From NCBI GenBank assembly GCA_003611805.1, contig RAYM01000028.1:37020-101019 (forward strand): 64,000 nt of DNA. The letters are read 5' to 3'. The stretch is from a bacterium 1xD42-87 (GTDB lineage Bacteria > Bacillota > Clostridia > Lachnospirales > Lachnospiraceae). Both the position numbers and the translations under genes were made by a program. The notes under the pieces are model-generated. The model made no database searches, was not told the DNA's origin, and saw nothing but the letters and a program-made list of their open reading frames with translations. Below are positions 8,477-18,137 of the stretch, piece by piece; the first letter of the stretch is position 1, and each line of letters starts with the position of its first letter.

Positions 8477-9400
8477 TTATTTCCAGTACTGTTCCGTTTT
8501 CTCCTTCGCCTCAGTCTGTGAAAGGGCATATTTCTCCGCCAGTTTATTCATAACAAACATTCTCGTCTGCCCGGCTTCCTGCAATACTTCAACCGCACAG
8601 CGAATCCCTTCTTCTCTTCCTTCTTCTCTTCCCTCCCATCTGAGTGTCCTCTCATACTTTTCCACATCAAATTCTTCCAATATCGAACCCAGAACCCGCG
8701 ACCGATTTCTTCTCAAAACATCCTCCAATATCCCGTTTTCGATGCAGTAATCTACTGCCTCGGAAAACGCTTCCTTTTTGTTGGCGCTCCCCACTGTAAA
8801 CTCCCTAAGTACATTCACAAATATGGAGTATTCTCCCAATTTTCTGCATTTTTCCAGTAGTTCCCGATTATGTCCATAATTGATATTATACATATGGACA
8901 GTCAGCTCTACGTCAGATTCCTGCCGTTTATCCGTAAACGCATCTGACAGCCTGAGAATCTGTCTCTCCGGCACCCCTTTTTGCCCGTTATAAAACACCA
9001 CGCATTTTGGTGCAGGCAATTCAATCAGCCCTGTTCCATAGAAACTCACCCGCGCCTTTTCAATCATCGTCTGATACTCCTGCGCCAGATAAATCAAGAA
9101 CCGCACCGGGAGGTTCGGGCTGTAGGTACTCTGGTGCTCGTACATATTCAAGGTGCCCGCAAGCACAAAGGCCAGATCATTTTTCATCACCACATAAACC
9201 GCGCTCTCGATTGTCACAATCTCAAGCTGTGAAGCGTCCTGATAATCCGTCCCGTTTAACGCGTTATACAACTGCAAAAGCGCTTCACGGTCTTCCTCAA
9301 ATAAAAACCGAAACAGCCTGTCCTTTACATATCGCTGTCCTCTTTCCCTTCGCCCGAACCTCCAAAATTTCCGCTGTTTTCCTGCATATCCTCTTGTCAT
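8477..9400 (-). CDS. Rpn/PD-(D/E)XK family nuclease (transposase-like)
   Basis: This 307-residue protein matches the widespread Clostridia family annotated as Rpn recombination-promoting nuclease or PD-(D/E)XK transposase. The recognisable core is FLFEEDREALLQLYNAL, then NDLAFVLAGTLNMYEHQST with the family-typical YEHQST and P-N-L-P-V-R motifs, which form the nuclease fold. The C-terminus has a Glu/Arg-rich low-complexity stretch (GREEGREEG) typical of the family. The ATG at 9400 is chosen because AGAAAGGAG lies 5 bases upstream; an in-frame ATG at 9487 and longer frames lack a ribosome site. It is a single-gene unit with its own strong promoter. Members are often multicopy in a genome and mobile by unknown means; no terminal repeats are seen here. 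Confidence 0.85.
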   Translation of the reverse strand: MTRGYAGKQRKFWRFGRRERGQRYVKDRLFRFLFEEDREALLQLYNALNGTDYQDASQLEIVTIESAVYVVMKNDLAFVLAGTLNMYEHQSTYSPNLPVRFLIYLAQEYQTMIEKARVSFYGTGLIELPAPKCVVFYNGQKGVPERQILRLSDAFTDKRQESDVELTVHMYNINYGHNRELLEKCRKLGEYSIFVNVLREFTVGSANKKEAFSEAVDYCIENGILEDVLRRNRSRVLGSILEEFDVEKYERTLRWEGREEGREEGIRCAVEVLQEAGQTRMFVMNKLAEKYALSQTEAKEKTEQYWK

Positions 9401-9562
9401 GTTTTCTCCTTTCTGTACTCTGGCAGAAAAGAGAGCATGTCGTCCACAGATGCACGTTTCAGTTTCCGCCGTATTTTTAGTTGTCATTGTAAAAGAAAAA
9501 TCCGACAGAAACTGTCCTGAACGTGCGAACCGCACATCTGTTAGAATTTCTCTGATGTTCTT

Positions 9563-9591
9563 ATATTACATGGTTTATAGTCTCATGTCAA
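9563..9591 (-). promoter_or_regulatory. Sigma-A promoter for the Rpn-like gene
   Basis: On the minus strand a perfect -35 TTGACA (9591-9586) is followed after exactly 17 bases by -10 TAATAT (9568-9563). The -35 overlaps the stop codon region of the upstream S41 fragment. The 5' leader to the ATG at 9400 is about 155 bases. Confidence 0.75.
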
Positions 9592-10178
9592 TATTGTTTT
9601 TGAACGAAATACCGTTTTTGTCGGGATTCCTGCCCGATCTGTCTTAGGCAAGTCTCCAGCGCACTCTCCCCCTCGGGGCTCACGATATCCGGGTTTGTCC
9701 CGCATGCCTCGCTCCCGGTTCCGTCCGCAGTCACCCCGTACATCGGGCTGTACTGTACCACCAGACCGCTGTTTGGTAAAATCAGGTAAATCGGATCTGT
9801 ACCGATCCCATCCCCGCTAGTCGTCCGGCCGACCAGTGTTGCAAAGCCGCTCGCCTTGGAAAACATTGCCGCATACTCGGAGGAAGAATAATTGTTTTCA
9901 CTCACCAGCAGCCATATCTTCCCGTCAAATCCGGGTACCGTCAGCGTCTCCTTTGTCAGCGGCGCAACTACAAGTTCGTCAAAATATGCCATACTGCCGC
10001 CTAAATTATTGGTGATATCAATGATCAGATTGTCATACGTCCTGACTTTGTCATAAAAAGGCAGCAGTATTTCGCAGTCGGTCTCCATCTGCCCGTGATC
10101 AAAGGCATCGATGAAAACATATGCCGTTTTTCCCGGCTCCAGAATCTTTGTCTCCACATTGGCAGGCATCGCCTCCAC
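9588..10178 (-). pseudogene. 5'-truncated S41 (C-terminal processing-type) peptidase relic
   Basis: About 196 residues correspond to the C-terminal catalytic half of an S41 serine peptidase: a YVFIDAFDHG strand, LIIDITNNLGGS, the catalytic-serine region ENNYSSSEYAAMF, GRTTSGDGIGTDP, and a C-terminal NPDIVSPEG element. The N-terminal part expected for S41 enzymes (leader and preceding fold, often about 200 residues) is missing. The only available starts (GTG at 10178, ATG at 10169) have no convincing ribosome site. The frame overlaps the tail of the upstream histidine kinase in another frame, as if a deletion joined the two genes. Probably non-functional; translation by coupling to the kinase cannot be excluded. 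Confidence 0.6.
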
Positions 10179-12831
10179 CGCTGCGGTTTCCCTGTCTGTC
10201 CTGCGCGCCTTCTTTGTCCTGCCCCTTCTGCACCGCCTGCTCTTCCTGCATACTTTGTGCGTCCGTCTCCTCCCCGCCGGTCGGAAAAGAAACCGTCACC
10301 GTAAACAGATCCGCATCCGTCTCCACCGTAAGGCTTCCGCCGCACGCCTCCGTAAAACTCTTCGCGATGGAAAGCCCAAGCCCGCTGCCGCCGTCGGTAC
10401 GGCTTGCGTCACCGCGCACAAACCGCTCGGTAAAGTCCTTGCCGTCCGAAAGCTCCACGCCGGAAGTATTCTTGATGCGCGCAACCGCCCGCCCGTCCTC
10501 CTCTGTCAGCGAAAGATATACACGCGAACCTTCCAGAGAATAGCGCAGTGCGTTCTGCAAAAGATTCTGGAACACCCGATAAAGTCTCTGCCCGTCCGCC
10601 GTCACAGATACCGGCTGCTCGGGAATCGACGTCCGTATCACAAGCGCACTTTGACTAATCTGGTCATTCATATCCGCCAGCGTCTGCCGCAGGAGCTTTC
10701 CCATATCCAGCATCTCCATCTGCATCGGCAGCTGACCCGAGGTGGCCTTGCTGATCTCAAACACATCCTGCACGATGCCGCGAAGCCGCTCCGCCTTTTC
10801 CCCAAGGATCTGGATATACTCTTTCACATGCTGAGGCAGCTCTTTCTCCTGCCGCAGCAGCTCCGCATAGCTGATGATGGAGGTGAGAGGCGTCTTGATG
10901 TCGTGGGACACGTTGGTCACCAGTTCCACCTTCATCCGCTCGCTCTTCACCTGCTCTGCAAGCGCCGTCTCCATGCCCTTCTGTATCTGGTTTAAGCTGT
11001 CCGCCGCCTCCTGCAGATCAGTGTCCCCAGACAAAACCAGTTCGCCTTCCAGACTGCCTTCCCGCACCGCCAGAATTCGGTCTGTGAGCAAACCGATATC
11101 TACCGCCAGACGACGGTTTTTCTTTAAACCCGCGACAGTAATCGCGGTAAAGACAAACAGTGCGCCAAATATGACCTCTGCCATCAGCATGTAAGCATAT
11201 CTCATATGAAAGGGATAACCCATATCTTCCGCCACGGCTTCATATAGATCCGTTTCATACGCATAATTGTAACCGTATCCGCCCGAGATCCAATTGACCA
11301 GTTCCCCCTGAATCATCCAGAGCGCACAGACCGCCCCCGCAAACAGAAGCAGGAGACTGATTTCCGCAATCAGTGTGTTTCGCTGTCTCCTCACCAGTCT
11401 TTTCTGAATCGGATATTTAAAATCTTTCACTTTGAGCAGATCAAAAATCGGTTTCTTCTGCCGTTTTCCATTCATCCGCCAGTCCAGAACAACCAGATAG
11501 ATGAGCCAGAACCAGAGCGCCAGATAGCCCCCTGCACTCGTCAGCCTTGCCATCTCGTAGATATAATCGCCGCTCCAGTTATAATACCCCAGCCCGTTTC
11601 TGATCCACCAGACGAGCTGTCCGAGCACTCCCCCGCCCATTCCCGTAAATAAAATCACCAGAATAAGCAGGAAGGACAATTTGATTTCCAGACAGATTTT
11701 TTGGAGCCGGTCCGCAATCCATTCCACCGCCCGCCTTCTGCCCTTTCGCATCAGAAGACCGACCGCCAGCAGGAGCACGCCGGTTGACATAAAAATACAG
11801 ATCCGCTCCGCAGCGCTGGCAAGATATAAGGTATTCTGCCGGATGCGGCAGAGCCTGCCGCCATACTGTGTGACGCCGCTTCGTCCATCCTCACTCACAA
11901 TATAAAGCTGCGGAAACTTTGCCGCCGCCAAAAAGACCACCGCGTCTTTTGCCGACTCTCCTATCGTAAAATTCGCATACCCGGGCACCCGCCAGCGGTT
12001 TCTGTCGCTGTAGATCCCGTCGCCGTATACATCCACCTCGTAGCCGTCCTTCACGATCTGTACCTTGCCGTCGCCGGTCCTGTTATACCAGAGCGTGAAG
12101 TTGTACGCCGCCGCGTCGAGAGACTTGGAAAAGTCCTCGTCCGTCCATTCCTGCCCCGCTTTGTCCTCAAAGCCGTCGATGTTGGAATAGAGGAGCTTAT
12201 TCTGGTAGATTACCGCATAACGGAGGTTTTTGTTCTGCGCCATGTCCGCCATGTAGGCGTCCCTGCTCTCCTGATCCCCGTAATCATAACCATAATAGTC
12301 GTAATAATTCCCTCCATAACCGTAGAAATCATCGTAATCGGCTACACTGTCCAGCCCGATTTCCTCGTAATGCGCCTGCTGTTCCGCCAGATATGCCTGA
12401 TAATCGTCCCAGTTCCCGCCAAAAGCCTCCGGCCCTTCCAGATTATTCAGAAAATCTGCTGCAGCCCCATAATCCGCAGTCTCCTCCGCGACAGCCTCTT
12501 CCTGTTCCACAAGCGGCTCATTCTGAAATTCCTCGACCCACCTGTCATAAGATTCATCCATGAACTTATACACCGCGCCCGTGGAGTCCGTAACGTATCC
12601 CGAATCATCCTTTCCCGCGGTTGCCACACCTATAAGCTCCGACAGCTTTCCGCTGATCAGATCCCGGAAATCCCCGCTCTCCTGATAATCCGACTGTCCC
12701 TCAAGGATATCCGTGCCAAAAGCTGACACCATGCCTGCAGCAGGAATCAGATTGGTGACTATGACGGTCAATCCTGTTGCAAACGCCATAAAACTGAATA
12801 CCGATTTACTTTTTTTCCATTTTGTATCCAA
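10099..12831 (-). CDS. Sensor histidine kinase with large extracytoplasmic domain
   Basis: This 910-residue protein starts at a TTG 26 bases inside the response-regulator gene, with AAAGGTGG about 9 bases before it, suggesting translational coupling. A signal/membrane segment (residues ~12-35) precedes an external region of about 300 residues with Tyr/Gly/Asp-rich stretches (YGYGGNYYDYYGYDYG). Several further membrane helices, a linker, HisKA with H643 (VSHDIKTPLTS) and a HATPase domain (NLLQNALRYS; GGSGLGLSIA) follow. It is a VanS/PhoR-like kinase for the OmpR-type regulator upstream; the stimulus is unknown. The last ~28 residues read out of frame through S41 peptidase sequence, and Gln-rich residues precede them. 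The natural C-terminus was probably near VTVSFP and has been altered by a deletion. Confidence 0.9.
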   Translation of the reverse strand: MDTKWKKSKSVFSFMAFATGLTVIVTNLIPAAGMVSAFGTDILEGQSDYQESGDFRDLISGKLSELIGVATAGKDDSGYVTDSTGAVYKFMDESYDRWVEEFQNEPLVEQEEAVAEETADYGAAADFLNNLEGPEAFGGNWDDYQAYLAEQQAHYEEIGLDSVADYDDFYGYGGNYYDYYGYDYGDQESRDAYMADMAQNKNLRYAVIYQNKLLYSNIDGFEDKAGQEWTDEDFSKSLDAAAYNFTLWYNRTGDGKVQIVKDGYEVDVYGDGIYSDRNRWRVPGYANFTIGESAKDAVVFLAAAKFPQLYIVSEDGRSGVTQYGGRLCRIRQNTLYLASAAERICIFMSTGVLLLAVGLLMRKGRRRAVEWIADRLQKICLEIKLSFLLILVILFTGMGGGVLGQLVWWIRNGLGYYNWSGDYIYEMARLTSAGGYLALWFWLIYLVVLDWRMNGKRQKKPIFDLLKVKDFKYPIQKRLVRRQRNTLIAEISLLLLFAGAVCALWMIQGELVNWISGGYGYNYAYETDLYEAVAEDMGYPFHMRYAYMLMAEVIFGALFVFTAITVAGLKKNRRLAVDIGLLTDRILAVREGSLEGELVLSGDTDLQEAADSLNQIQKGMETALAEQVKSERMKVELVTNVSHDIKTPLTSIISYAELLRQEKELPQHVKEYIQILGEKAERLRGIVQDVFEISKATSGQLPMQMEMLDMGKLLRQTLADMNDQISQSALVIRTSIPEQPVSVTADGQRLYRVFQNLLQNALRYSLEGSRVYLSLTEEDGRAVARIKNTSGVELSDGKDFTERFVRGDASRTDGGSGLGLSIAKSFTEACGGSLTVETDADLFTVTVSFPTGGEETDAQSMQEEQAVQKGQDKEGAQDRQGNRSGGGDACQCGDKDSGAGKNGICFHRCL

Positions 12832-13504
12832 TGCCCCACACCACCTTTACATATTCTGGCTCCTTCGGATTGAGTTCGATTTTCTCCCGGATGTGCCGGA
12901 TATGCACCATCACCGTATTCTCCGGCGAAAAGGACGGTTCCTCCCAGACTCTCTCATAGATCTCCTCCGCCGGAAAGATCCGCCCACGGTTCTTCATCAG
13001 AAGCTCCATGATCTTTGTCTCCGTGGCGGTCAGTCTGACCGGCTCCCCGTCCGCGTAGAGCGTGCGCTCCTTAAGACGGTAACAGAGTCTGCCGTTTACG
13101 ATCTCTTCCTCCTCATTCTGTGCATGAATGCCACCCAGCATCGTGTACCTGCGAAGCTGGCTTTTCACCCGGGCTGCCAGCTCCTGCGGATGGAAGGGCT
13201 TCGCCACATAGTCGTCCGCCCCCATAGAAAGTCCCAGAATCTTGTCCGTTTCCTCCGTCTTCGCACTCAGCACAATGATCGGAAGGTTCTTCCGTTCCCT
13301 GATCTTCATCATGGCTGACAGCCCGTCCAGCTTCGGCATCATCACGTCCATGATGATAAGCTGCACCTCCGTCTCCGCCAGAATCCGCAGTGCCTCCATG
13401 CCGTCGTAGGCCTTGAGCACGCGGTACCCTTCCTTCTCCAGAAGCAGGGCGATCGCACGCACAATCTCTCTGTCATCATCCACCACCAGCACACATGCAT
13501 CCAT
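12806..13504 (-). CDS. OmpR/PhoB-family response regulator
   Basis: This 232-residue protein has a receiver domain with acidic pocket VVDDD, phosphoacceptor in IIMDVMMPKLDG and lysine in AKPFHPQEL. A winged-helix DNA-binding domain follows (RLTATETKIMELL, ending GIGYKMEKK). The ATG at 13504 is preferred because AAAAGGGGG lies upstream and the protein then begins at the canonical receiver; an in-frame ATG at 13543 has only a weak site. Its 3' end overlaps the kinase gene by 26 bases, so the two form a classic two-component pair. Upstream lie two similar AT-rich blocks containing TTTTTATAAG about 22 bases apart, possibly its own binding site, which is inference. Confidence 0.93.
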   Translation of the reverse strand: MDACVLVVDDDREIVRAIALLLEKEGYRVLKAYDGMEALRILAETEVQLIIMDVMMPKLDGLSAMMKIRERKNLPIIVLSAKTEETDKILGLSMGADDYVAKPFHPQELAARVKSQLRRYTMLGGIHAQNEEEEIVNGRLCYRLKERTLYADGEPVRLTATETKIMELLMKNRGRIFPAEEIYERVWEEPSFSPENTVMVHIRHIREKIELNPKEPEYVKVVWGIGYKMEKK

Positions 13505-13599
13505 GAAAATCTTACCCCCTTTTCCTAAGCCTGGACTTATCATAAAAAGAAGTCCTTATAAAAAAGTCGTGGGATTTCTTATAAAAATCTTAAAGTGCG

Positions 13600-13634
13600 C
13601 GCGAGAAATGCGAAGCATTTCAAGCCTGCTTATG
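13600..13634. repeat. Palindromic intergenic element (family B, copy 1)
   Basis: The perfect hairpin GAAATGC-GAA-GCATTTC (13604-13620) is followed by AAGCCTGCTTAT. The same arrangement, GAAATGCGAAGCATTT then CTGCTTAT, appears in reverse orientation at 63911-63965. The shared ~30 bases outside genes suggest a dispersed repeat rather than chance. Confidence 0.55.
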
Positions 13635-13647
13635 AAATTCAATCGCA

Positions 13648-16473
13648 TTATGTCAACCAATCCCGCATCTCCGCCTCCGCCGCCCGTATCTCCTCGAGAA
13701 GTTCCCTTGCGGAAACCCGGATGGCGCCGGCTCCCATTATGATGATCTGCTCGAGCCCGTCGGAAGTGGCTACCCGCACACGGTGGTTTTTCCGGCTCAT
13801 CTCATGGGTCACCTTCTCGATATACTGATCCGCCGTCTCGGCCTCCTTCGTGTAGACCACATCAATATTGTGATGCCGCTCCACACTGCCCGGATTACCC
13901 TTCACGCGGTACGCGTCAAACACCAGTATCAGATGCATTTTTCGAAACGCCTGATAATTACAGAGAATATCCGTCAGCCGGCACCTGGCGGCATTCAGAT
14001 CCGCTCCTGCCAGATCGGAAAGTTCGTCCCATGCAAAGATGATATTGTAGCCGTCCACCAGAAGGTACTCCTCCTGCCCGTTTTGACTGCCGTGGTACTC
14101 CACCTCGGCCGGCGGTGCCGTCTTTGCCCGGATGGTTCTGGCCCAACCCTGTTTTTTCGGCTCCTTTGTGCCGAAAGTACGCGCAAAGATTTCCTCCACC
14201 TCGTCTTGACCTATAAAGTCAACCGTCGACCTGCCATCAGCGGATCTTTTCGCATAGCGTTCCGCAAAATTACCCGCTCCGGCGTCGTTTCCCGCCTCGT
14301 TATCCCCGGCGCCGCCACCTTGTCCGTACCGGGAGTATTGACCGTTTTGGTCGCTTTCATGATCCGCGCCGTATATGCTGCCGTCCGACAGCCGCCACCC
14401 CGGTTTCAACACCGGCTCCAGATGCATGTACGCCTCCACTAGATCCCACTCCACCACAAATCCCGCACCGTGGGCGCAGAACACGGAACCGCACGGATTG
14501 TCCGTATCATGCTCCGCCTCATAGCCGATCCGCTCTATGACCTCCTCTGCGTTATGGCATGGTTCATAACCCTTCAGCCTGGTAAACAGCCGCCCCTTTC
14601 CCCCGGAATAGGACAGCATTTTTGTCTGGTAGCCGCCAAATTCGGAAACGGGAACCGTACCTGTAAGATGCGCCTCCTCCCCAAAAGTCTCCGGCGCGTC
14701 AAACCGGCCGCTCATGGCCTGCACGTCCGTCATGGCCCGTCCCACCAGAGAGGCGGGAAGTTCCATGCGAAATTCATAAACCGGCTCTAAAAGCACACTC
14801 CCTGCCCTGCACAGTCCCTGTCTGAGGGCGCGGTAGGTGGCCTGTCTGAAATCCCCGCCCTCCGTGTGCTTCACATGGGATTTTCCCGCCGCCAGCGTAA
14901 TCTGCATATCCGTAATCGGGGATCCCGTGAGGACCCCGAGATGGGTTTTTTCCTCCAGATGGGTCAGAATCAGCCGCTGCCAGTTCCGGTCCAGCTTATC
15001 CTCACTGCAGCAGCTTCGGAAGGTAAGACCGCTCCCTCTCTCTCCCGGCTCTAAAATCAGATGCACCTCCGCATAATGCCTGAGCGGCTCAAAGTGGCCC
15101 ACCCCCTCCGTCACGTCTGTGATAGTTTCCTTGTAGAGGACGCTCCCCTCATCAAAATCCACTTCCATGCCGAAGCGCTCCTGTATCATCTTCCTTAAAA
15201 TCTCAATCTGCACCTCGCCCATCAGCCTGACATGGAGTTCCCTGCTCTGTTCCTGTCTGATGAGGTGAAGCTGCGGCTCCTCCTCTTCAAGTTTACATAA
15301 CTTTAAATACATGTCGTGGATATCACTCCCGTCGGGAAGGTTGACCCGATAAGTCATAACCGGCTCCAAAACGGGAAGCACACTCTCCTGCTCCACACCA
15401 AGTCCCTGTCCGCAAAAAGTGTGTTCCGGTCCGAGAAGCGCGCAGATACTTCCGGCTTCCGCCTCCTGCACCGTCACATATTTTTCTCCTGAATACTGAC
15501 GGATCTGGTCAATCTTTTCCACGCAGTCTGATGACGCCCCGCCTGTCCCGACAGATTTTGCCGATACGCCCGCATCTGACCTCCCCGGTTCATCCTGCTT
15601 CGGCGGTTCTGTCTGGTGCGTCCCCGCCCTGTCCTGTGCGGCGGACGCCGTTATCGTCTGCTTGACCTTGAGACTGCCCCCGGTCACTTTGATATGCGTC
15701 AGACGGTTGCCCTGCGCATCCCTCGTGATTTTAAAGACTCGCGCGCCAAACGCTTCCCCATACTCTGGTGCAGGCGCATATGTCGAAAGTGCGTCGAGCA
15801 ATGCCTCCACGCCGTCTCCATGCAGGGCGGAACCGAAAAAGCATGGGAACAGTTTTCTTCCTTCTATCAGCGACGCAATCTCCGCATCGCTCACCGGAGA
15901 CTGTCCCTGCTCCAGCCGCTCCAGATACCGCTCCAACAATGTCTCGTCACAGACCGCAACATTTTCATAAAATGCGTCCGTCCGCTCTCCATCCGTGCAC
16001 GCAAAAGACACGCAGCGCCCGTCCAGCTCCTTCTGTACCCCCGCAAGCAGCCTGTCCGCGTCCGTCCCCGGCTGGTCCATCTTATTGATAAAGAGAAATA
16101 CAGGCACACGGTAACGCTCCAACAGCCTCCACAAGGTCAGCGTGTGACTCTGTACCCCATCCGCGCCGTTTATGATGAGCACCGCACAGTCCAGCACCTG
16201 CAATGTCCGCTCCATCTCCGCTGAGAAATCCACATGCCCCGGCGTGTCCAGGAGTGTCACTTCCATCCCCTTCCATGACAGACGCGCCTGTTTGGAAAAT
16301 ATAGTAATACCCCGGTCCCGCTCCTGCGCGTCTGTATCCAGAAACGTATCCCTGTGGTCCACACGGCCCGCGTTTCTGATCTCCCCCGCCACGTAGAGCA
16401 TACGCTCCGCCAAAGTTGTTTTTCCCGCATCCACATGTGCCAGCAGACCGATCACTGTCTCTTTACCGCCCAT
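13648..16473 (-). CDS. TetM-like ribosomal-protection GTPase fused to a NYN (Rae1/YacP-like) endonuclease
   Basis: This 941-residue protein has two parts. Residues 1 to about 660 are an EF-G-like GTPase of the TetM/TetO type, with G1 AHVDAGKTT (12-20), switch II DTPGHVDF (76-83), NKMD (130-133) and the following translation-factor domains. Residues ~800-941 form a NYN/PIN-like domain very similar to YacP/Rae1: YLLVDGYNIIFAW, LILVFDAYRVKG, KEAETADQYIEK and RVRVATSDGLEQ, with Asp residues placed for metal binding. Rae1 cleaves mRNA at the ribosomal A site, so the fusion puts a ribosome-bound GTPase and a ribosome-dependent nuclease on one chain. Two hydrophilic linkers (around residues 285-330 and 690-790) contain odd DQNGQ-type insertions. 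ATG 16473 has GGGGG 5 bases upstream. Classical tetracycline resistance is uncertain. Confidence 0.88.
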   Translation of the reverse strand: MGGKETVIGLLAHVDAGKTTLAERMLYVAGEIRNAGRVDHRDTFLDTDAQERDRGITIFSKQARLSWKGMEVTLLDTPGHVDFSAEMERTLQVLDCAVLIINGADGVQSHTLTLWRLLERYRVPVFLFINKMDQPGTDADRLLAGVQKELDGRCVSFACTDGERTDAFYENVAVCDETLLERYLERLEQGQSPVSDAEIASLIEGRKLFPCFFGSALHGDGVEALLDALSTYAPAPEYGEAFGARVFKITRDAQGNRLTHIKVTGGSLKVKQTITASAAQDRAGTHQTEPPKQDEPGRSDAGVSAKSVGTGGASSDCVEKIDQIRQYSGEKYVTVQEAEAGSICALLGPEHTFCGQGLGVEQESVLPVLEPVMTYRVNLPDGSDIHDMYLKLCKLEEEEPQLHLIRQEQSRELHVRLMGEVQIEILRKMIQERFGMEVDFDEGSVLYKETITDVTEGVGHFEPLRHYAEVHLILEPGERGSGLTFRSCCSEDKLDRNWQRLILTHLEEKTHLGVLTGSPITDMQITLAAGKSHVKHTEGGDFRQATYRALRQGLCRAGSVLLEPVYEFRMELPASLVGRAMTDVQAMSGRFDAPETFGEEAHLTGTVPVSEFGGYQTKMLSYSGGKGRLFTRLKGYEPCHNAEEVIERIGYEAEHDTDNPCGSVFCAHGAGFVVEWDLVEAYMHLEPVLKPGWRLSDGSIYGADHESDQNGQYSRYGQGGGAGDNEAGNDAGAGNFAERYAKRSADGRSTVDFIGQDEVEEIFARTFGTKEPKKQGWARTIRAKTAPPAEVEYHGSQNGQEEYLLVDGYNIIFAWDELSDLAGADLNAARCRLTDILCNYQAFRKMHLILVFDAYRVKGNPGSVERHHNIDVVYTKEAETADQYIEKVTHEMSRKNHRVRVATSDGLEQIIIMGAGAIRVSARELLEEIRAAEAEMRDWLT

Positions 16474-16492
16474 TTTAACCCCCGATACGCGA

Positions 16493-16520
16493 ACATGTCC
16501 CGCCGATAAGCGGGACATGT
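16493..16520 (-). terminator. Perfect hairpin between chemoreceptor and TetM-NYN genes
   Basis: ACATGTCCCGC pairs perfectly with GCGGGACATGT across a 6-base loop, just downstream of the chemoreceptor stop. There is no U-tract, so termination efficiency is uncertain; it may also act as an RNA-processing hairpin. Confidence 0.45.
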
Positions 16521-16547
16521 CAAAATTGTTATCTAACTTTTATTATT

Positions 16548-18011
16548 TTAAACCTGATTCAAAATATTTGCAAGACGGTCAATACCTGCCTGTACCCTTG
16601 CCATGGATGAAAGAATCGTCTCCACTCCCGTCACCTGCTCCTCTGTGGAGGAACTGATCTCCGTCGTCCCCTGCACGGAAACCTGCGAAATCTTCTCGAC
16701 CTGGGACATCGCATCCTGCAGTCTTTCCTTGATCTCCACAATACCGCCAAGCCCGTCTTTCAGCTGCTCCGTCTCCTCAATCACCTGCTCGGAAGATTTC
16801 AGCATCGTATCAAAAATCTTCACCGTGTCGTCCAGCTTCTCGTTGGACTCCCGCACAATCACGGTATTGCGGTCGATCACCTTATTCGTATCGCCGATGG
16901 TAGCGATGATATCCTTCAAAATCGCATCAATCTTCTGCGTAGCCGTGGCAGATTCGCCGGACAGTGCGTTAATCTCATCCGCAACCACGGCAAACCCCCT
17001 ACCGGCTTCGCCTGCCCTCGCCGCCTCGATCGCCGCGTTCAGCGCAAGCAGATTGGTCTGTTTCGCGATCTGGCTGATACTGTCTATGATCTCACCGATG
17101 GAACTGGACTTCTGCTCCAACGCCGCCATACCCTCAGACGCCACCTGCGTCGCCTTGATATTCTCGCTGAATTTCTTCGACAATTCCCCGATCGCCACAA
17201 TACCCTCGTTATTTTTCTCCTCCAGCCGCTTCACATTGTCAACCGTCTGCAGCACTCTGGATTCCGAATCCCCGATCCGACTGTCCAGATCATTAAAAAT
17301 CTGGATGCTTCCTTCCACCTGCTCAATCTGCTGCTCCACGCTGGCGGAAATCTCCTCCGTGGACGCCGCGATCTCAGAAGAGCTCTGCTCAAAACTGTGT
17401 AAGGAGTCGTAGATAGACCGTGAGGACTCCTGCAGCCCCTCGAAAGCGCCCCTGACATTATTCAGAAGCTCCTCCACCTCGCCTTCCTTCTGCTCCACCG
17501 CCGCAAACAGGGATCTCGCTCTGAATACAATGAAAACGGCAGCCGCAATCGCAAGGATATACACCATAACAATAAAGAACCAGATCGACATCGTATACAT
17601 GCACAGATACGCCTGTCTGAAAATAACCAGCGCCGCAGCATTGACTATAATAGTCACTCCTGCGCATACCTTGATTACTGATAAGTCATAATAAGGAACC
17701 GCCAGAAACAGAACCAGAAAATACGCTTCGACCATGGCGCCGAAAACACCAGGCGTTCCAGCCACGATGGTCACTGCTCCAAAAAGCGGAAGAACAGATA
17801 TGTATAGATATTTCGCGTAGGAACCCAGCTTCTTTTCAAACGCCTTGATCACCACGCTCGCTGCCACCATCAGAAGCGCAATCGCATCCTTTCCGGACGC
17901 GCCGTTAAACAAGAGCACATAGACAACAGCCACAATAGGAATTACCATCAGAAACAGAAACATAATCATGTTCATCCGTTTCTCCTCATTTTTAAGAATT
18001 TCCAATTCCAT
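16548..18011 (-). CDS. Methyl-accepting chemotaxis protein
   Basis: This 487-residue protein has a short cytoplasmic N-terminus, then about six hydrophobic segments (residues ~15-180) with almost no external loop domain. The cytoplasmic helical signalling domain carries the conserved hairpin tip [19 protein letters not shown] and [11 protein letters not shown] (about residues 310-345). That tip binds CheA/CheW, and flanking Glu/Gln-rich helices would carry methylation sites. The membrane-embedded sensor suggests a signal sensed in or near the membrane. ATG 18011 is used because AAGGAGG lies about 10 bases upstream; longer frames begin in unsupported sequence. No che or flagellar genes are nearby, so it stands alone. 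Confidence 0.9.
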   Translation of the reverse strand: MELEILKNEEKRMNMIMFLFLMVIPIVAVVYVLLFNGASGKDAIALLMVAASVVIKAFEKKLGSYAKYLYISVLPLFGAVTIVAGTPGVFGAMVEAYFLVLFLAVPYYDLSVIKVCAGVTIIVNAAALVIFRQAYLCMYTMSIWFFIVMVYILAIAAAVFIVFRARSLFAAVEQKEGEVEELLNNVRGAFEGLQESSRSIYDSLHSFEQSSSEIAASTEEISASVEQQIEQVEGSIQIFNDLDSRIGDSESRVLQTVDNVKRLEEKNNEGIVAIGELSKKFSENIKATQVASEGMAALEQKSSSIGEIIDSISQIAKQTNLLALNAAIEAARAGEAGRGFAVVADEINALSGESATATQKIDAILKDIIATIGDTNKVIDRNTVIVRESNEKLDDTVKIFDTMLKSSEQVIEETEQLKDGLGGIVEIKERLQDAMSQVEKISQVSVQGTTEISSSTEEQVTGVETILSSMARVQAGIDRLANILNQV

Positions 18012-18137
18012 ACCTACCCATCCTCCTTCTCCCTCGTAAGAAAAATATAAATGTGCCATCTGGTACTTATGATACAGTATCATCATGCAAAAGTCAATCG
18101 GAAGGATATCTCCCACAATCCCCTTCCATCCGCATTT

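Noticed and set aside
8477..9400. Complete insertion sequence around the Rpn-like gene
   Set aside because: No terminal inverted repeats or target duplications were seen next to it.
13648..16473. Reading this gene simply as a tetracycline-resistance determinant
   Set aside because: It is far longer than TetM, carries a NYN nuclease domain and sits in a chromosomal context without mobile elements; resistance cannot be assumed.
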